From Methanosphaera sp. WGK6 (GTDB taxonomy: Archaea; Methanobacteriota; Methanobacteria; Methanobacteriales; Methanobacteriaceae): a DNA stretch of 64,000 nucleotides. The notes under the pieces were generated by a model. That model did no database searches. It was given only the letters and a program-made list of their open reading frames with translations, and was not told where the DNA came from. The stretch spans positions 101,854 through 165,853 of the forward strand of contig NZ_JRWK01000003.1 in the NCBI RefSeq assembly GCF_001729965.1, read 5' to 3'. The stretch's first letter is position 1, and every line of letters begins with the position of its first letter. Shown one piece after another: positions 9,675 through 20,888 of this stretch. The translations under genes were made by a program, and so were the position numbers.

Positions 9675-10921
9675 CCAACATCCCAACTATTCATATATTT
9701 TTCTTGTTCTTGAGATAATTGATCTATTTCTACACCCATAGCTTTAAGTTTTAATCTTGCTATTTCAGTATCTACTTCATCTCTTGTTTTATAAACTCCA
9801 GGTTCCATATCTTCATTTAATAATCTTTTCGCTGATAATGCTTGCATTGCAAAACTTAAATCCATAATTTCTGCAGGATGTCCTTGTCCATGTTCACCTG
9901 CAAGATTCACTAGTCTTCCACCAGCTAATAGGTAGATGTTACGTCCATCAGGCATTTCAAATCCTTCAATGTCTGGTTTTAATAATTCTCTATTCACTGC
10001 TTGAGCTGCAAGATCATTTTCATTAATTTCCACATTAAAATGACCTGAATTAGCTAACATACAACCATCTTTCACATGTTTAAAGTCATCACCAGAAATA
10101 ATATCACGATTACCTGTTGCTGTTACTACAATATCTGCTTCTTCAAGTGCTTTTTGAACAGTCATTACTCTGTATCCATCCATTTTTGCTTCTAGTGCTC
10201 TAATAGGATCTACTTCTGTAACAATTACATTTGCCCCAAGACCATCTGCTCTCATAGCAATTCCTCTTCCACACCATCCATAACCACATACAACTACAGT
10301 TTGTCCTGCAATTACAGAATTTGTTGTTCCCATAATTGAATCAAAAGTAGATTGTCCTGTTCCATACCTGTTATCAAATAAATATTTCATATATGAATCA
10401 TTTACAGCCATAACTGGTATTTTTAATGCATTATCGTGATGCATAGCTTTTAATCTATGAATACCTGTTGTAGTTTCTTCACATCCACCTCTTAGTTTTT
10501 CAAGTAATTCTGGTCTTTCTTTATGTATTAAAAAGATTAAATCGGCTCCATCATCAATAACAATGTCTGGTTCATAATCTAATACTTTGTTTAATTGTTC
10601 ATAGTATTCTTCGTTAGTTTGACCAGTCCAACCATACATGTTTAATCCTAATTTTGCACCTGCAGCAGTCGCATCATCTTGTGTTGATAGAGGGTTGCAT
10701 CCAGTCATTACAACTTCAGCACCTCCTGCTTGTAATGTTAGACCTAAGTTTATTGTCTTAGGTTCTAAATGTAAACAGGATCCAATAGTGATTCCTTCAA
10801 ATGGTTTTGTTTCTTCAAATTCTTTTTTGATACTTTCTAAAACAGGCATATGTCTTTGAACCCATTTGATTTTCTTTTCTCCTTCTGGAGCTAAATTAAT
10901 ATCTTTTATGTCATATGTCAT
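9668..10921 (-). CDS. ahcY: adenosylhomocysteinase family (S-adenosyl- or S-inosyl-homocysteine hydrolase)
   Basis: NAD-dependent hydrolase that clears S-adenosylhomocysteine after methyl transfer. In some methanogens the family prefers S-inosylhomocysteine, so the substrate is not settled here. The NAD motif GYGWCGRG lies in the middle, NAGHF-like SGHFNVE and the lysine/aspartate segments follow, and the C-terminal SWDVGT is close to the family end. The reading frame also opens at 10930, but GAGG directly touches that ATG. The ATG at 10921 has proper spacing and is preferred. Confidence 0.92.
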   Translation of the reverse strand: MTYDIKDINLAPEGEKKIKWVQRHMPVLESIKKEFEETKPFEGITIGSCLHLEPKTINLGLTLQAGGAEVVMTGCNPLSTQDDATAAGAKLGLNMYGWTGQTNEEYYEQLNKVLDYEPDIVIDDGADLIFLIHKERPELLEKLRGGCEETTTGIHRLKAMHHDNALKIPVMAVNDSYMKYLFDNRYGTGQSTFDSIMGTTNSVIAGQTVVVCGYGWCGRGIAMRADGLGANVIVTEVDPIRALEAKMDGYRVMTVQKALEEADIVVTATGNRDIISGDDFKHVKDGCMLANSGHFNVEINENDLAAQAVNRELLKPDIEGFEMPDGRNIYLLAGGRLVNLAGEHGQGHPAEIMDLSFAMQALSAKRLLNEDMEPGVYKTRDEVDTEIARLKLKAMGVEIDQLSQEQEKYMNSWDVGT

Positions 10922-11110
10922 TAAATTCATCCTCTTCGAAAAATATTTATTAATATAATATATCTATTTGTTAGTTATTAGTATTTTATATATAATTTAG
11001 AATATATTACTTGTTTTATAAGAATTGGATTAATAAAATAAAAAAATAGTTTAATAAAAGAAAAGTAGGGGGAGAAGAGGAAAATTCTATATTATAGGGG
11101 TTTTGAGTAT

Positions 11111-13300
<2,190 letters not shown>

Positions 13301-13365
13301 AATGTTTTCCTCCATATTTTTTTTTATTTATTTTATTTACTTTTTGTAATTATAATTATGTATTT

Positions 13366-13378
13366 CTATATATAAATG
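13366..13378 (-). promoter_or_regulatory. TATA box upstream of cdc48
   Basis: On the minus strand a TTTATATATA-type archaeal TATA box lies about 70 bp before the cdc48 start, in a region otherwise free of genes. Position and sequence fit an archaeal promoter. No start site can be read from sequence. Confidence 0.45.
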
Positions 13379-13537
13379 TTGTTTAATTATTATTTTTGTA
13401 TCATCTTTTAGTTACTTTTTGTAATAATAAGTTTCATCGTAATAGTATATATACTTTTCGGTTAATTTAAAAATATATTATTTTATTATTCAAAAATAAA
13501 TATAACAAACTATTTTATAAAAAAAAGGTGATGATAT

Positions 13538-14869
13538 TTATCTAATAGATCCACCAATACCTATTAAATATTTCTCAACAATAAATCTATCTTCTTTACT
13601 AAAAGTAGTATAATTGAAAGTTATACTTTTATAACCTTCCTTGATTTGTTTACCTAAATATATGTCTTTTACATGAATATCTATAACTTCATCAATACTA
13701 TTTAATAAATCTAATAATATATTCTCATCACTAGTGCAGGGTAAAACAACTGAAACATCAAACATATATTGTTTCAAATGTTTCTTTTTCCATTCATATG
13801 TTTCTTCATCAGATAATATATTTATATTAGATATTTTTAAAGTTATGATTTTATCTCTTAAATTTTTTATAGTAACAGTATCAGCATCCATGGATTGTAT
13901 AATACCTATATGTATTTTCTTAGAATATTGATGTTCAAACCCTTTTTCTTTTCCAATGGATGATTTAATAACATTCAAATCATGAGTTAAACTACTAATA
14001 GCTTTATCTGATCTACCTAATGCTTCTTCATATTCATCTAAATGTTTTGCAGAATCACTCATATCTTCTACAAATTCCTGTTCATTATTTTCATCAATAA
14101 GTTTTGCTAATCGTTCACATTCTTCAACTAATATTTTTCTAGAAATTGCTGTTTGTTTATTTGATTTTTGTATTGAATAATATAAATAGGGGTTTTGTGA
14201 AACAATACGACTAATCATATCTAACATTAAACTATAAACAGGACTAGCGAATTCTCTTGATTTTTTAACACTTATATTTAATTTTCTAATAGTTGATGCA
14301 ATTGCAATATATGAAAAATGAGTTAATCCTTGAACAACACTCATAGTCTTATCATGTTCTTCAGGTGTACTTATTACAATATGAGCATCTTGTTTTTTAA
14401 GATATTGGTATACTTTATCAAACCATAATTCACATCTATCCTCAACAGGTGTTAATATAATTGACTGACCTTCAATTGAAGGAACACGTGGTCCAAACAT
14501 AGGGTGACATGGTAATATCTCTGTATTTCTAGGAGCATATTCTTTAAGTGCTTGAGCAGGTTCAGTTTTTACAGAAGTAACATCCATCAACAAGGAATTT
14601 TCAGGAGCATTTGGTGCGACTTCTTTAATTGTTTGAATCATATATTCAATAGGTACACTAAATATAATTATATCTGCATCTTTTATAGATTCAATATTAT
14701 TATCACTATAATTAACATCTATTTTTTTAGCTACTTTTGATCCTGAAATTTTGTTACGACTTGTGATTGTAATATTAAAACCATCTTGTTTAAGTTTCTC
14801 TGCAATCCATTTACCTAAACCTCGTGTACCTCCTATAATGGTAATATTAATATTTTTATCACATGTCAT
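13538..14869 (-). CDS. tyrA: prephenate dehydrogenase with C-terminal FDX-ACB-like domain
   Basis: Tyrosine pathway enzyme that oxidises prephenate to 4-hydroxyphenylpyruvate. The nucleotide motif GGTRGLGKW is at 13-21, and PCHPMFGP near 120 carries the catalytic-region histidine. A helical dimerisation part extends to about 290. The last 76 residues (368-443) look like the ferredoxin-fold anticodon-binding domain of phenylalanyl-tRNA synthetase beta: DIYLGKQIKEGYKSITF matches that domain's DVYRGK...EGYKS pattern. It is a single gene; GGATTGAT precedes the start. Whether the domain binds RNA, an amino acid or neither is unknown. Confidence 0.88.
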   Translation of the reverse strand: MTCDKNINITIIGGTRGLGKWIAEKLKQDGFNITITSRNKISGSKVAKKIDVNYSDNNIESIKDADIIIFSVPIEYMIQTIKEVAPNAPENSLLMDVTSVKTEPAQALKEYAPRNTEILPCHPMFGPRVPSIEGQSIILTPVEDRCELWFDKVYQYLKKQDAHIVISTPEEHDKTMSVVQGLTHFSYIAIASTIRKLNISVKKSREFASPVYSLMLDMISRIVSQNPYLYYSIQKSNKQTAISRKILVEECERLAKLIDENNEQEFVEDMSDSAKHLDEYEEALGRSDKAISSLTHDLNVIKSSIGKEKGFEHQYSKKIHIGIIQSMDADTVTIKNLRDKIITLKISNINILSDEETYEWKKKHLKQYMFDVSVVLPCTSDENILLDLLNSIDEVIDIHVKDIYLGKQIKEGYKSITFNYTTFSKEDRFIVEKYLIGIGGSIR

Positions 14870-14915
14870 AACATCAATCCTTTTATCTATAATGTTTATT
14901 TTTATTTTTATTTCT

Positions 14916-15224
14916 TTATATTTCTATTCTTGGTATCTTATGTTTACTGTAATATTTGTTTATAACTTCAAGTAATTCCATTACTTTGGGGTTATTTAGA
15001 ATTTCAGTAAATGAAGTTAATTCATTATTACTTTTTAAATATAATCCTCTTCGTTTTATGGGCTGTCCTCGAACTGATGGATTTATTTCTACAAATACTG
15101 TCTGATTATTATTTTGTTCTGGTGTTTTAACGACAAATACGCCTTCAATATTTGTAGGTATACGTTCCCATGCTTCTGTTTGTTCAATTGCTTTTACTAA
15201 TCTTTTTTTCTGTTCTTCATTCAT
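14916..15224 (-). CDS. conserved small protein of unknown function
   Basis: This is a 102-residue soluble, basic protein with no cysteine cluster and no membrane segment. I do not recognise a named family. A central strand-rich part (FVVKTPEQNNNQTVFVEINPSVRG, broken here for description) is followed by a helix near the C-terminus. It lies upstream of tyrA on the same strand with a 46-bp gap, so it may share a transcript. A TTTATATT TATA-like site lies upstream. Confidence 0.65.
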   Translation of the reverse strand: MNEEQKKRLVKAIEQTEAWERIPTNIEGVFVVKTPEQNNNQTVFVEINPSVRGQPIKRRGLYLKSNNELTSFTEILNNPKVMELLEVINKYYSKHKIPRIEI

Positions 15225-15395
15225 AATGATATTTTTAATTCACCTTGAAATTTTTTTTTATAATTATTCTTTTATTTTTCATAATATAAAAGTATTACTT
15301 ATATACTAAATTAGTATTACTTAATTATAAAAATCAATAAAAATACAAATAATAATAAGATAAAAAAAATTATTTTAAAAAAGGAAACAATCATC

Positions 15396-16451
15396 ATGCA
15401 AATAAAAAATCAAGATAAAAAAATAGGTTTAATCGAATTAATTCCTGAAACAATTGATGATTTATGGCATTTATCCCACATAGTTGAAAAAAATGATTAT
15501 ATTTCTACATTAACTACTCGAAGAATTCAAGATAATAATAGTGGTAAAACAAGAGCAGATAGAGGAGTTAAAAAAACATTCTATTTAGGTGTTCGTGTAG
15601 AAAAAATAAGTTTTCATAAATACACGGGAATGCTAAGATTCACTGGAATTATAGAATCAGGACCTGAAGAATTAGTACCTATTGGTTCTTATCACACAAT
15701 AAATGTTCAAATAAACAATAGTATAAAAATACAAAAAAACTGGAATAAATGGTCATTAGATAGGTTAAATCTAGCAATAGAAGCATCTAAACGACCAACA
15801 GAAATTATAGTGGCAATGGAAGATAACACAACAGACCTTGGGATAATAAAACAATATGGTATTGAATATGTAGGTCCAATAATTGGAGATATATCTGGAA
15901 AAAGAAATATTCAAAAAGATCGTAATGAAAAAATTAATCAATACTATGAAGATGTGACTCAAGTAATTAATCAACATGGGCCAGTAAATAAACTAATTAT
16001 TATAGGTCCTGGATTTACAAAGAATGGATATTATAATTATTTGGAAGAATATGAGTCTGAGTTATGTAAAAAAGCAATATTAGAAAGTACTGGTGCTGGT
16101 GGTCATGCAGGAATACAAGAAGTTTTAAAAAATGGGTTAATTGAATCATTATCCAAGGATGCTAAAATAGCATCAGAAACGTCACTTGTAAATAAACTAC
16201 TAGAACAAATTGGAAAATCATCAGATATGGTAACTTATGGACAAAAACAAGTATCAACAGCATCAAATATGGGGGCTAGTGAAAAATTATTAGTACTTGA
16301 TAATTTAGTAAAAGAAAAAAATATTCAAAATATAATGAATATAACTGAAAATATGGGTGGAACTGTTGTAATTATAAGTAGTGAACATGATGCAGGTAAA
16401 CAACTAGAAGCATTAGGTTCTATTGCAGTATTTTTAAGATATCCTATTTAA
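15396..16451 (+). CDS. pelA: mRNA surveillance protein Pelota (aPelota)
   Basis: Archaeal Pelota, the eRF1-like factor that with aEF1A and ABCE1 rescues ribosomes stalled on broken messages. It shows the N-terminal Sm-like domain (DDLWHLSHIVEKND at about 21-34, then TTRRIQ), a central RNase H-like domain, and a C-terminal L7Ae-like domain ending in GGTVVIISSEHDAGKQL. The length of 351 is typical. It has no GGQ motif, as expected for Pelota rather than eRF1. AGGAAA precedes the start. Confidence 0.96.
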   Translation: MQIKNQDKKIGLIELIPETIDDLWHLSHIVEKNDYISTLTTRRIQDNNSGKTRADRGVKKTFYLGVRVEKISFHKYTGMLRFTGIIESGPEELVPIGSYHTINVQINNSIKIQKNWNKWSLDRLNLAIEASKRPTEIIVAMEDNTTDLGIIKQYGIEYVGPIIGDISGKRNIQKDRNEKINQYYEDVTQVINQHGPVNKLIIIGPGFTKNGYYNYLEEYESELCKKAILESTGAGGHAGIQEVLKNGLIESLSKDAKIASETSLVNKLLEQIGKSSDMVTYGQKQVSTASNMGASEKLLVLDNLVKEKNIQNIMNITENMGGTVVIISSEHDAGKQLEALGSIAVFLRYPI

Positions 16452-16546
16452 TATATGATGGATAATTTTATAATTTATATAATTTATATAATAATATAAT
16501 GAGATATTATTTGTAATATTTTAACAAGTAGATTTAAGGTGAATTT

Positions 16547-17521
16547 ATGGAAATCTATCAAATGTGGATAGTTGCATTTTTTCTAACATTAATTTTGACA
16601 ATAATATTTACAGTATTATTTTCTAAGATAAAGGGAAATCTATTTGAAAACATTCGAGGTGGAATTCCAAGAGGTGTTGGTATAGCACCATTTTTAGTAA
16701 TGGTATTATTTTTCCCAGAACCATATAACTATTTAATAGCTATAATTGGAATTATGGCTTTTATTGATGATTTAATAGGACGTAAACGTCTTGGTTCATA
16801 CATGGAAATAGGTCAATTCTTTAGAGGAATTGGGATATTAGTAGTTATGATATATGGTTATTTGATAATGGGGCCAGTAGCTATACTAGTAGCATTAATG
16901 GTACAAATATTAAATATTGCTGATATGCAACCAGGTACAGCATGTTTTACAGTTATAATAATGTCTGTAGTATCATTTACAATACTAACATTATTCCATT
17001 CTTCATCATATTATATACCTATATTGTTATTATTAATTTGTTTAGGTTATATATCACAGGATTATTCTGGATATATTATGATGGGAGAAATTGGAAACCA
17101 TTCATTTGGTGTGGCATTAGGTATTTGTTTTGCTCTTGTTTCAGCAACAATAACTAAAACAATTGCACCTACAGTTTTCTATCCGGTAGAATTTATAATA
17201 ATGTTAATTTTATTCTTAATCACAGCAATAATAATTGCTAAATTACGTGAAGAAACATTAAGGTATTATTTAACATATTATTTACACATAGACACACCAA
17301 CTTTCGGTGATTTTGTAATGGATGTTTTAACAGGTGGTGGATTAGGTGATCTTTTCAGAAGATTAATTTTAGAAAATGAACATCCCACCATTAAAAATTC
17401 TCTTTTAATAAAATTAGGTGGAAGAAGATTAGTATACAATCCATTTAAATCAAAAAAATCAAAAAAAGATATATTGAATAAAAAGATTTCTTTAGCTGAA
17501 GATGAAGAAGGATTTATTTAA
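16547..17521 (+). CDS. MraY/WecA-like (GT4) polyprenyl-phosphate glycosyl-1-phosphate transferase
   Basis: Polytopic membrane protein of 324 residues with about nine hydrophobic segments. Two cytosolic motifs match the MraY/WecA superfamily: AFIDDLIGRKR near residue 72 (the DDxx motif) and NIADMQPGTA near 125 (the Nxx-D motif). In a pseudomurein archaeon this is a candidate for loading the wall precursor on a polyprenyl lipid. A MurG-like gene lies two genes downstream. A charged tail (about 300-324) follows the last segment. An N-glycan lipid transferase is the main alternative. Confidence 0.75.
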   Translation: MEIYQMWIVAFFLTLILTIIFTVLFSKIKGNLFENIRGGIPRGVGIAPFLVMVLFFPEPYNYLIAIIGIMAFIDDLIGRKRLGSYMEIGQFFRGIGILVVMIYGYLIMGPVAILVALMVQILNIADMQPGTACFTVIIMSVVSFTILTLFHSSSYYIPILLLLICLGYISQDYSGYIMMGEIGNHSFGVALGICFALVSATITKTIAPTVFYPVEFIIMLILFLITAIIIAKLREETLRYYLTYYLHIDTPTFGDFVMDVLTGGGLGDLFRRLILENEHPTIKNSLLIKLGGRRLVYNPFKSKKSKKDILNKKISLAEDEEGFI

Positions 17522-17696
17522 TTTTCTTTTTTTTTATTTACTATTTTTTTTAAATTATCATAAAACTTATTTTAATTAGATTTCATTGTTTTATTAGTTA
17601 GTTTATATTAGAACTTAAATTTATAAAAAAATAATGGTTTTGTAACAATTCAGGACTTTTAACTAAAATTCTATAAATCAATATTTCAAATCAAAA

Positions 17697-17710
17697 CATT
17701 TATATATATA
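17697..17710 (+). promoter_or_regulatory. TATA box of the ferredoxin gene
   Basis: TTTATATATA at 17699-17708 follows an A-rich BRE-like stretch and lies about 60 bp before the ferredoxin ATG. A GGGAG ribosome site lies just before the start codon. Confidence 0.55.
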
Positions 17711-17762
17711 CTATATTAAAATCTATCTCTATAATACTAATATTATTCAGGGAGATTAATAA

Positions 17763-17996
17763 ATGTATGAAGTAGTTTTAGAAAGAGAAGACTGCACTAT
17801 ATGTGGAAATTGTATAGAAATTGATGATACATTATTTGCTTTTGATGATGATGATTTAGCAACACTTGTTGGGTCAATAAGGGATGATGATGTTGATGAA
17901 ATTGAAATAGATGATGCAGAAATATACAAAGAAGCAGCAGATAATTGTACAGGTGAATGTATAGAAGTATATGATGATGAAGGAAATCCTGCTTAA
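17763..17996 (+). CDS. single-cluster [4Fe-4S] or [3Fe-4S] ferredoxin
   Basis: Small, very acidic electron carrier of 77 residues. CTICGNC at 14-20 gives three cluster ligands, and the fourth is in DNCTGEC near residue 61. The spacing is that of single-cluster ferredoxins, with the second cluster lost. A long Asp/Glu-rich linker lies between the ligands. It is monocistronic by position with its own TATA box. Its partners cannot be read from context, since neighbours are wall enzymes. Confidence 0.85.
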   Translation: MYEVVLEREDCTICGNCIEIDDTLFAFDDDDLATLVGSIRDDDVDEIEIDDAEIYKEAADNCTGECIEVYDDEGNPA

Positions 17997-18343
17997 TCTT
18001 TAAACTAATTGTTGGCTAAAGCTATTTTTTCAAATTCAATTAGCATAATCTAATTTCAAATAAATCACATCAGAAGGATGTTTTAACTAATTTACATTTG
18101 AAATTAATGCACTGTAAAAAATAATTATTATTTATTTTATAATAATTTTAACCTTTAGTCAACAGTACCTGTTTAAATAAAAATAACTTTTATTATCATG
18201 TTCTATTTATTTTAACTAATTTTTAGTAAATATTAACTTTTTTTTAAATCAATTAATTTATTAGATATATTTAATATATGATTAATTAAAGAATTATTTA
18301 ACACAATATTCAATTTTTTTATAAAATAATCAGGTGTTTATTA
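17997..18343. other. 347-bp intergenic region holding a structured element
   Basis: No ORF of note is seen. The left half contains the folded element at 18008-18166, described separately. The right half is AT-rich and includes TATA-like sequence around 18255-18280, which probably serves the MurG-like gene. AGGTG just before 18344 is its ribosome site. Confidence 0.6.
18008..18166 (+). ncRNA. candidate structured RNA element (closing stem with two inner hairpins)
   Basis: The ends pair as a 14-bp stem: 18008-18021 (ATTGTTGGCTAAAG) with 18153-18166 (CTTTAGTCAACAGT). Two of these pairs are G-U wobbles in plus-strand RNA and would be A-C mismatches in minus-strand RNA. Inside are a stem of GCAT (18043-18046) plus an 11-bp arm at 18051-18061/18096-18106, topped by ACATC-AGAAG-GATGT (18067-18081), and a 9-bp hairpin at 18123-18147. 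An alternative hairpin AATTAG/CTAATT (18038-18055) competes with the second arm. It could be a 3' UTR structure of the ferredoxin message, an independent small RNA, or a MITE remnant. Confidence 0.5.
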
Positions 18344-19393
18344 ATGAAATTATTAATTTTTGTAACGGGAAGGGGTATTGGTGGTGATGCTGTAACTGCA
18401 TACAATATAGCAAAAGCATTAAAAAGTAAAAACATCTCTTCAAAAATTGTTTTAGATCCAAGTGCTCCTGGATATTACTTTAAAAAACGTGGTATAGAAT
18501 GGCTTAAATCACCTATACCTGCTGCAGGAGGACATGCAGCATCAAAATCAAAATTATTCAAAGCAGCATTAAAAACAATTAAAGCTTCAATTTCAGGAGC
18601 TCGTTTAATTAAAAAAGAAAATGCTGATGGTGTTATTGGCGTTATTGGTGGTGGTGCAGTAATAGGTTGTTTATCTGCTAAATTAGCTAGAGTTCCAGCA
18701 ATAGGTGTGGTTGCAACACCAACAGATACAAAATTGTCACTTAAACTTAATCCAACATTACTTTTACCAGAATCTCCATTATTCACTATTGATTCAGTAA
18801 AATCAAAATATGCTGTAAATACTAATTATTCACCTATTAAAACAGATATTATTAAAGGAAATAAAGAAAATATTTTGGATAAATTACCTAATCAATTTGA
18901 CTCTAATAAAAAATCAATATTATTCGCATCAGGTTCAACACTTTTTGATGATATGGCAAAGGCAGCACGTAAGTTTGCAGAAGAGAATGATGATGTGAAT
19001 ATATTTGTAGTTGGTGATCCATTACATGATGATATAAATGACATTATTAATCATCCAAATATTATTAATTTAGGTTATATTAATTATATTGATGACTTAT
19101 ATGATTTAGTTGACTTAGCTGTTATAACTGATGATGGTTTAACATTACATGAAACTTTAGCATGTGAAATACCTGTAGTTGTAGTAATTGGTGTTAAGTA
19201 TGGTAGATATCATGGGCTTTCAAAAGTATTTGATGGTGCTGTTATAGAAAGTAATGTTGAAAATATAACTGAAAATATAACTAGTGCTTTATCTAATTAT
19301 GAATATATGCAAGAAAGGGCTACTAAATATTCAATAGGTATTCTCAATGGTAGTTCTGATTTAGTAAACTTTGTATTAGAACATATGAGTTAA
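18344..19393 (+). CDS. MurG-like glycosyltransferase (GT28 type), probable pseudomurein synthesis
   Basis: GT-B fold transferase of 349 residues. The N-terminal domain begins LLIFVTGRGIGGDA, a glycine-rich loop like that of MurG, and includes GVIGGGAVIGCLSAKLARVPAIG near 100-120. The C-terminal donor domain has an ASGSTLFDD segment and ITDDGLTLHETLACEIPVV, matching the MurG donor-site pattern. In bacteria MurG adds GlcNAc to lipid I. Here it is a candidate for the second lipid-linked step of pseudomurein, beside the MraY-like gene at 16547. The exact sugar is unknown. Confidence 0.8.
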   Translation: MKLLIFVTGRGIGGDAVTAYNIAKALKSKNISSKIVLDPSAPGYYFKKRGIEWLKSPIPAAGGHAASKSKLFKAALKTIKASISGARLIKKENADGVIGVIGGGAVIGCLSAKLARVPAIGVVATPTDTKLSLKLNPTLLLPESPLFTIDSVKSKYAVNTNYSPIKTDIIKGNKENILDKLPNQFDSNKKSILFASGSTLFDDMAKAARKFAEENDDVNIFVVGDPLHDDINDIINHPNIINLGYINYIDDLYDLVDLAVITDDGLTLHETLACEIPVVVVIGVKYGRYHGLSKVFDGAVIESNVENITENITSALSNYEYMQERATKYSIGILNGSSDLVNFVLEHMS

Positions 19394-19412
19394 AGTTATA
19401 TAACTTTTTTCT
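19392..19412 (+). terminator. palindrome plus T-run after the MurG-like gene
   Basis: A 16-base palindrome (AAAGTTATATAACTTT) overlaps the stop codon and runs into a T-rich tract. It fits an intrinsic-type terminator for the plus-strand gene. Confidence 0.5.
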
Positions 19413-19446
19413 CATACTTTTTTTTTAAATTTATTGGAATATTTTT

Positions 19447-20754
19447 TTATAAATAACGTTTGAAGTATCCAGTTAATTTAGAAATTCCATCAGTAGTTGG
19501 ATGAATTTCTATGAAGTTATCAAAATTATCTATTTTATTTCCATCTTTTATTAATTTAATCATATAATGAAGTGCAATACTACTTGAAGGGGCAATAGAA
19601 AGGATATCAGTAATTTCACCATCACTATTAACAACTTCTTTTGTATAACCTGTTTTTCCATTTAACATTTTCCAGAAAGTTCCAGGACCTGCTGCTCCTG
19701 GAATTGATGTTTTGGTTCCAATATTTGATACTTGGTGGCCTAAAACATAACTTACATCATAGGGTAGTGTTATAGTTAAGGGAATATATGAGTAATCTGC
19801 AGCTATGTGATTACCCATAATATTTTTAATAGCAGTCATTCCTTCCATACGTGACACGGGTGTAGCTTGAATTCCACCAATAACATCACCTGCAGCATAT
19901 ATGTCTTTGTTTGATGTTTGCATGTATTCGTTGACTAATATGTATCCATTTTCATCTAATTCTACTGTATTTTTAACTAGTTGTGAATTAGGGGTTACTC
20001 CTGTAGCAAGTAAAACAGTCCCTTCAATTTCTCCAAAATTTGTAATGACTGATCTATCTGTAATCTCTTTAATTTCAACATTTTCATGTACTATTGTATT
20101 TTTAAGTAAATTACGTACAATATACTCTTCAGCTTCAGGGTCATTTAATATTTTAAGGAATTGAGTTCTACATAATATTTCAACTTCACTACCCATACTT
20201 GAAAAGATTCCAGCATATTCTGCAGCAGTAGAACCTCCACCAATAATAACTAATTTTTCAGGAATTTCTTTTATCTTTAAAGTATCTTTATAAGTAAGAG
20301 CTTTTTCAACTCCAGGAATATCTGGAATTAAAGGTGATGAACCTGTACAAACTAATAATTTATCATATTCATATTCATCATCTTCATTAACTATAACTAC
20401 TTTTCTTACACTATCTACTTCAGCAGTTCCCTGAACATAATCCACACCCGTGTTAATAGTTTCATTAGTAATAACAGAACGTATTTTTTTCTGAGTTTCC
20501 TTAATAATTTGTGTAACTTTACTATAATTTACAACAGGTTTAGACTCAATAATTCCTAATTCATCAAAATTTTCAGCATCTAATACATGCTTAGAAACAT
20601 CACTTAATGCACATACAACCATACATGCTTGATTTAAACATTTTCCACCAATATGTTTATTTTCAATAAGTGTTACATCATTTCCCTCTTCAGAAGCAGC
20701 CATAGATGCAAAACGACCAGCAGGACCTGCTCCAATAATAACTATTTTTGTCAT
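19447..20754 (-). CDS. FAD-dependent pyridine nucleotide-disulfide oxidoreductase (dihydrolipoamide dehydrogenase-like)
   Basis: Flavoprotein disulfide reductase of 435 residues. FAD motif GAGPAG is at 8-13, and the redox pair C39-x4-C44 sits in GGKCLNQAC. The NAD(P) motif GGGSTAAEYAG is in the middle, and IHPTTDG near the C-terminus keeps the His that pairs with the flavin. No 2-oxoacid dehydrogenase genes are nearby, and methanogens generally lack those complexes, so the disulfide substrate is unknown. It lies 134 bp after trpD on the same strand, with no sign of coupling. Confidence 0.85.
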   Translation of the reverse strand: MTKIVIIGAGPAGRFASMAASEEGNDVTLIENKHIGGKCLNQACMVVCALSDVSKHVLDAENFDELGIIESKPVVNYSKVTQIIKETQKKIRSVITNETINTGVDYVQGTAEVDSVRKVVIVNEDDEYEYDKLLVCTGSSPLIPDIPGVEKALTYKDTLKIKEIPEKLVIIGGGSTAAEYAGIFSSMGSEVEILCRTQFLKILNDPEAEEYIVRNLLKNTIVHENVEIKEITDRSVITNFGEIEGTVLLATGVTPNSQLVKNTVELDENGYILVNEYMQTSNKDIYAAGDVIGGIQATPVSRMEGMTAIKNIMGNHIAADYSYIPLTITLPYDVSYVLGHQVSNIGTKTSIPGAAGPGTFWKMLNGKTGYTKEVVNSDGEITDILSIAPSSSIALHYMIKLIKDGNKIDNFDNFIEIHPTTDGISKLTGYFKRYL

Positions 20755-20888
20755 ATTAATCAGTACTGTTTTTTATTTTAAATAAGTTTATACATTTATA
20801 GTACTAATTATGTTTTTAAATAATATATTCATTACTTAATTTAAATATTAAAATAAGAAAAAATTAAAGGGGAGGTTAAGATAAGAAA

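Noticed and set aside
18008..18166. Element read firmly as a MITE with 11-bp ends
   Set aside because: The ends resemble terminal repeats, but no target duplication was seen and the mismatches are G-U pairs in one strand only. Left as a candidate RNA with MITE as an alternative.
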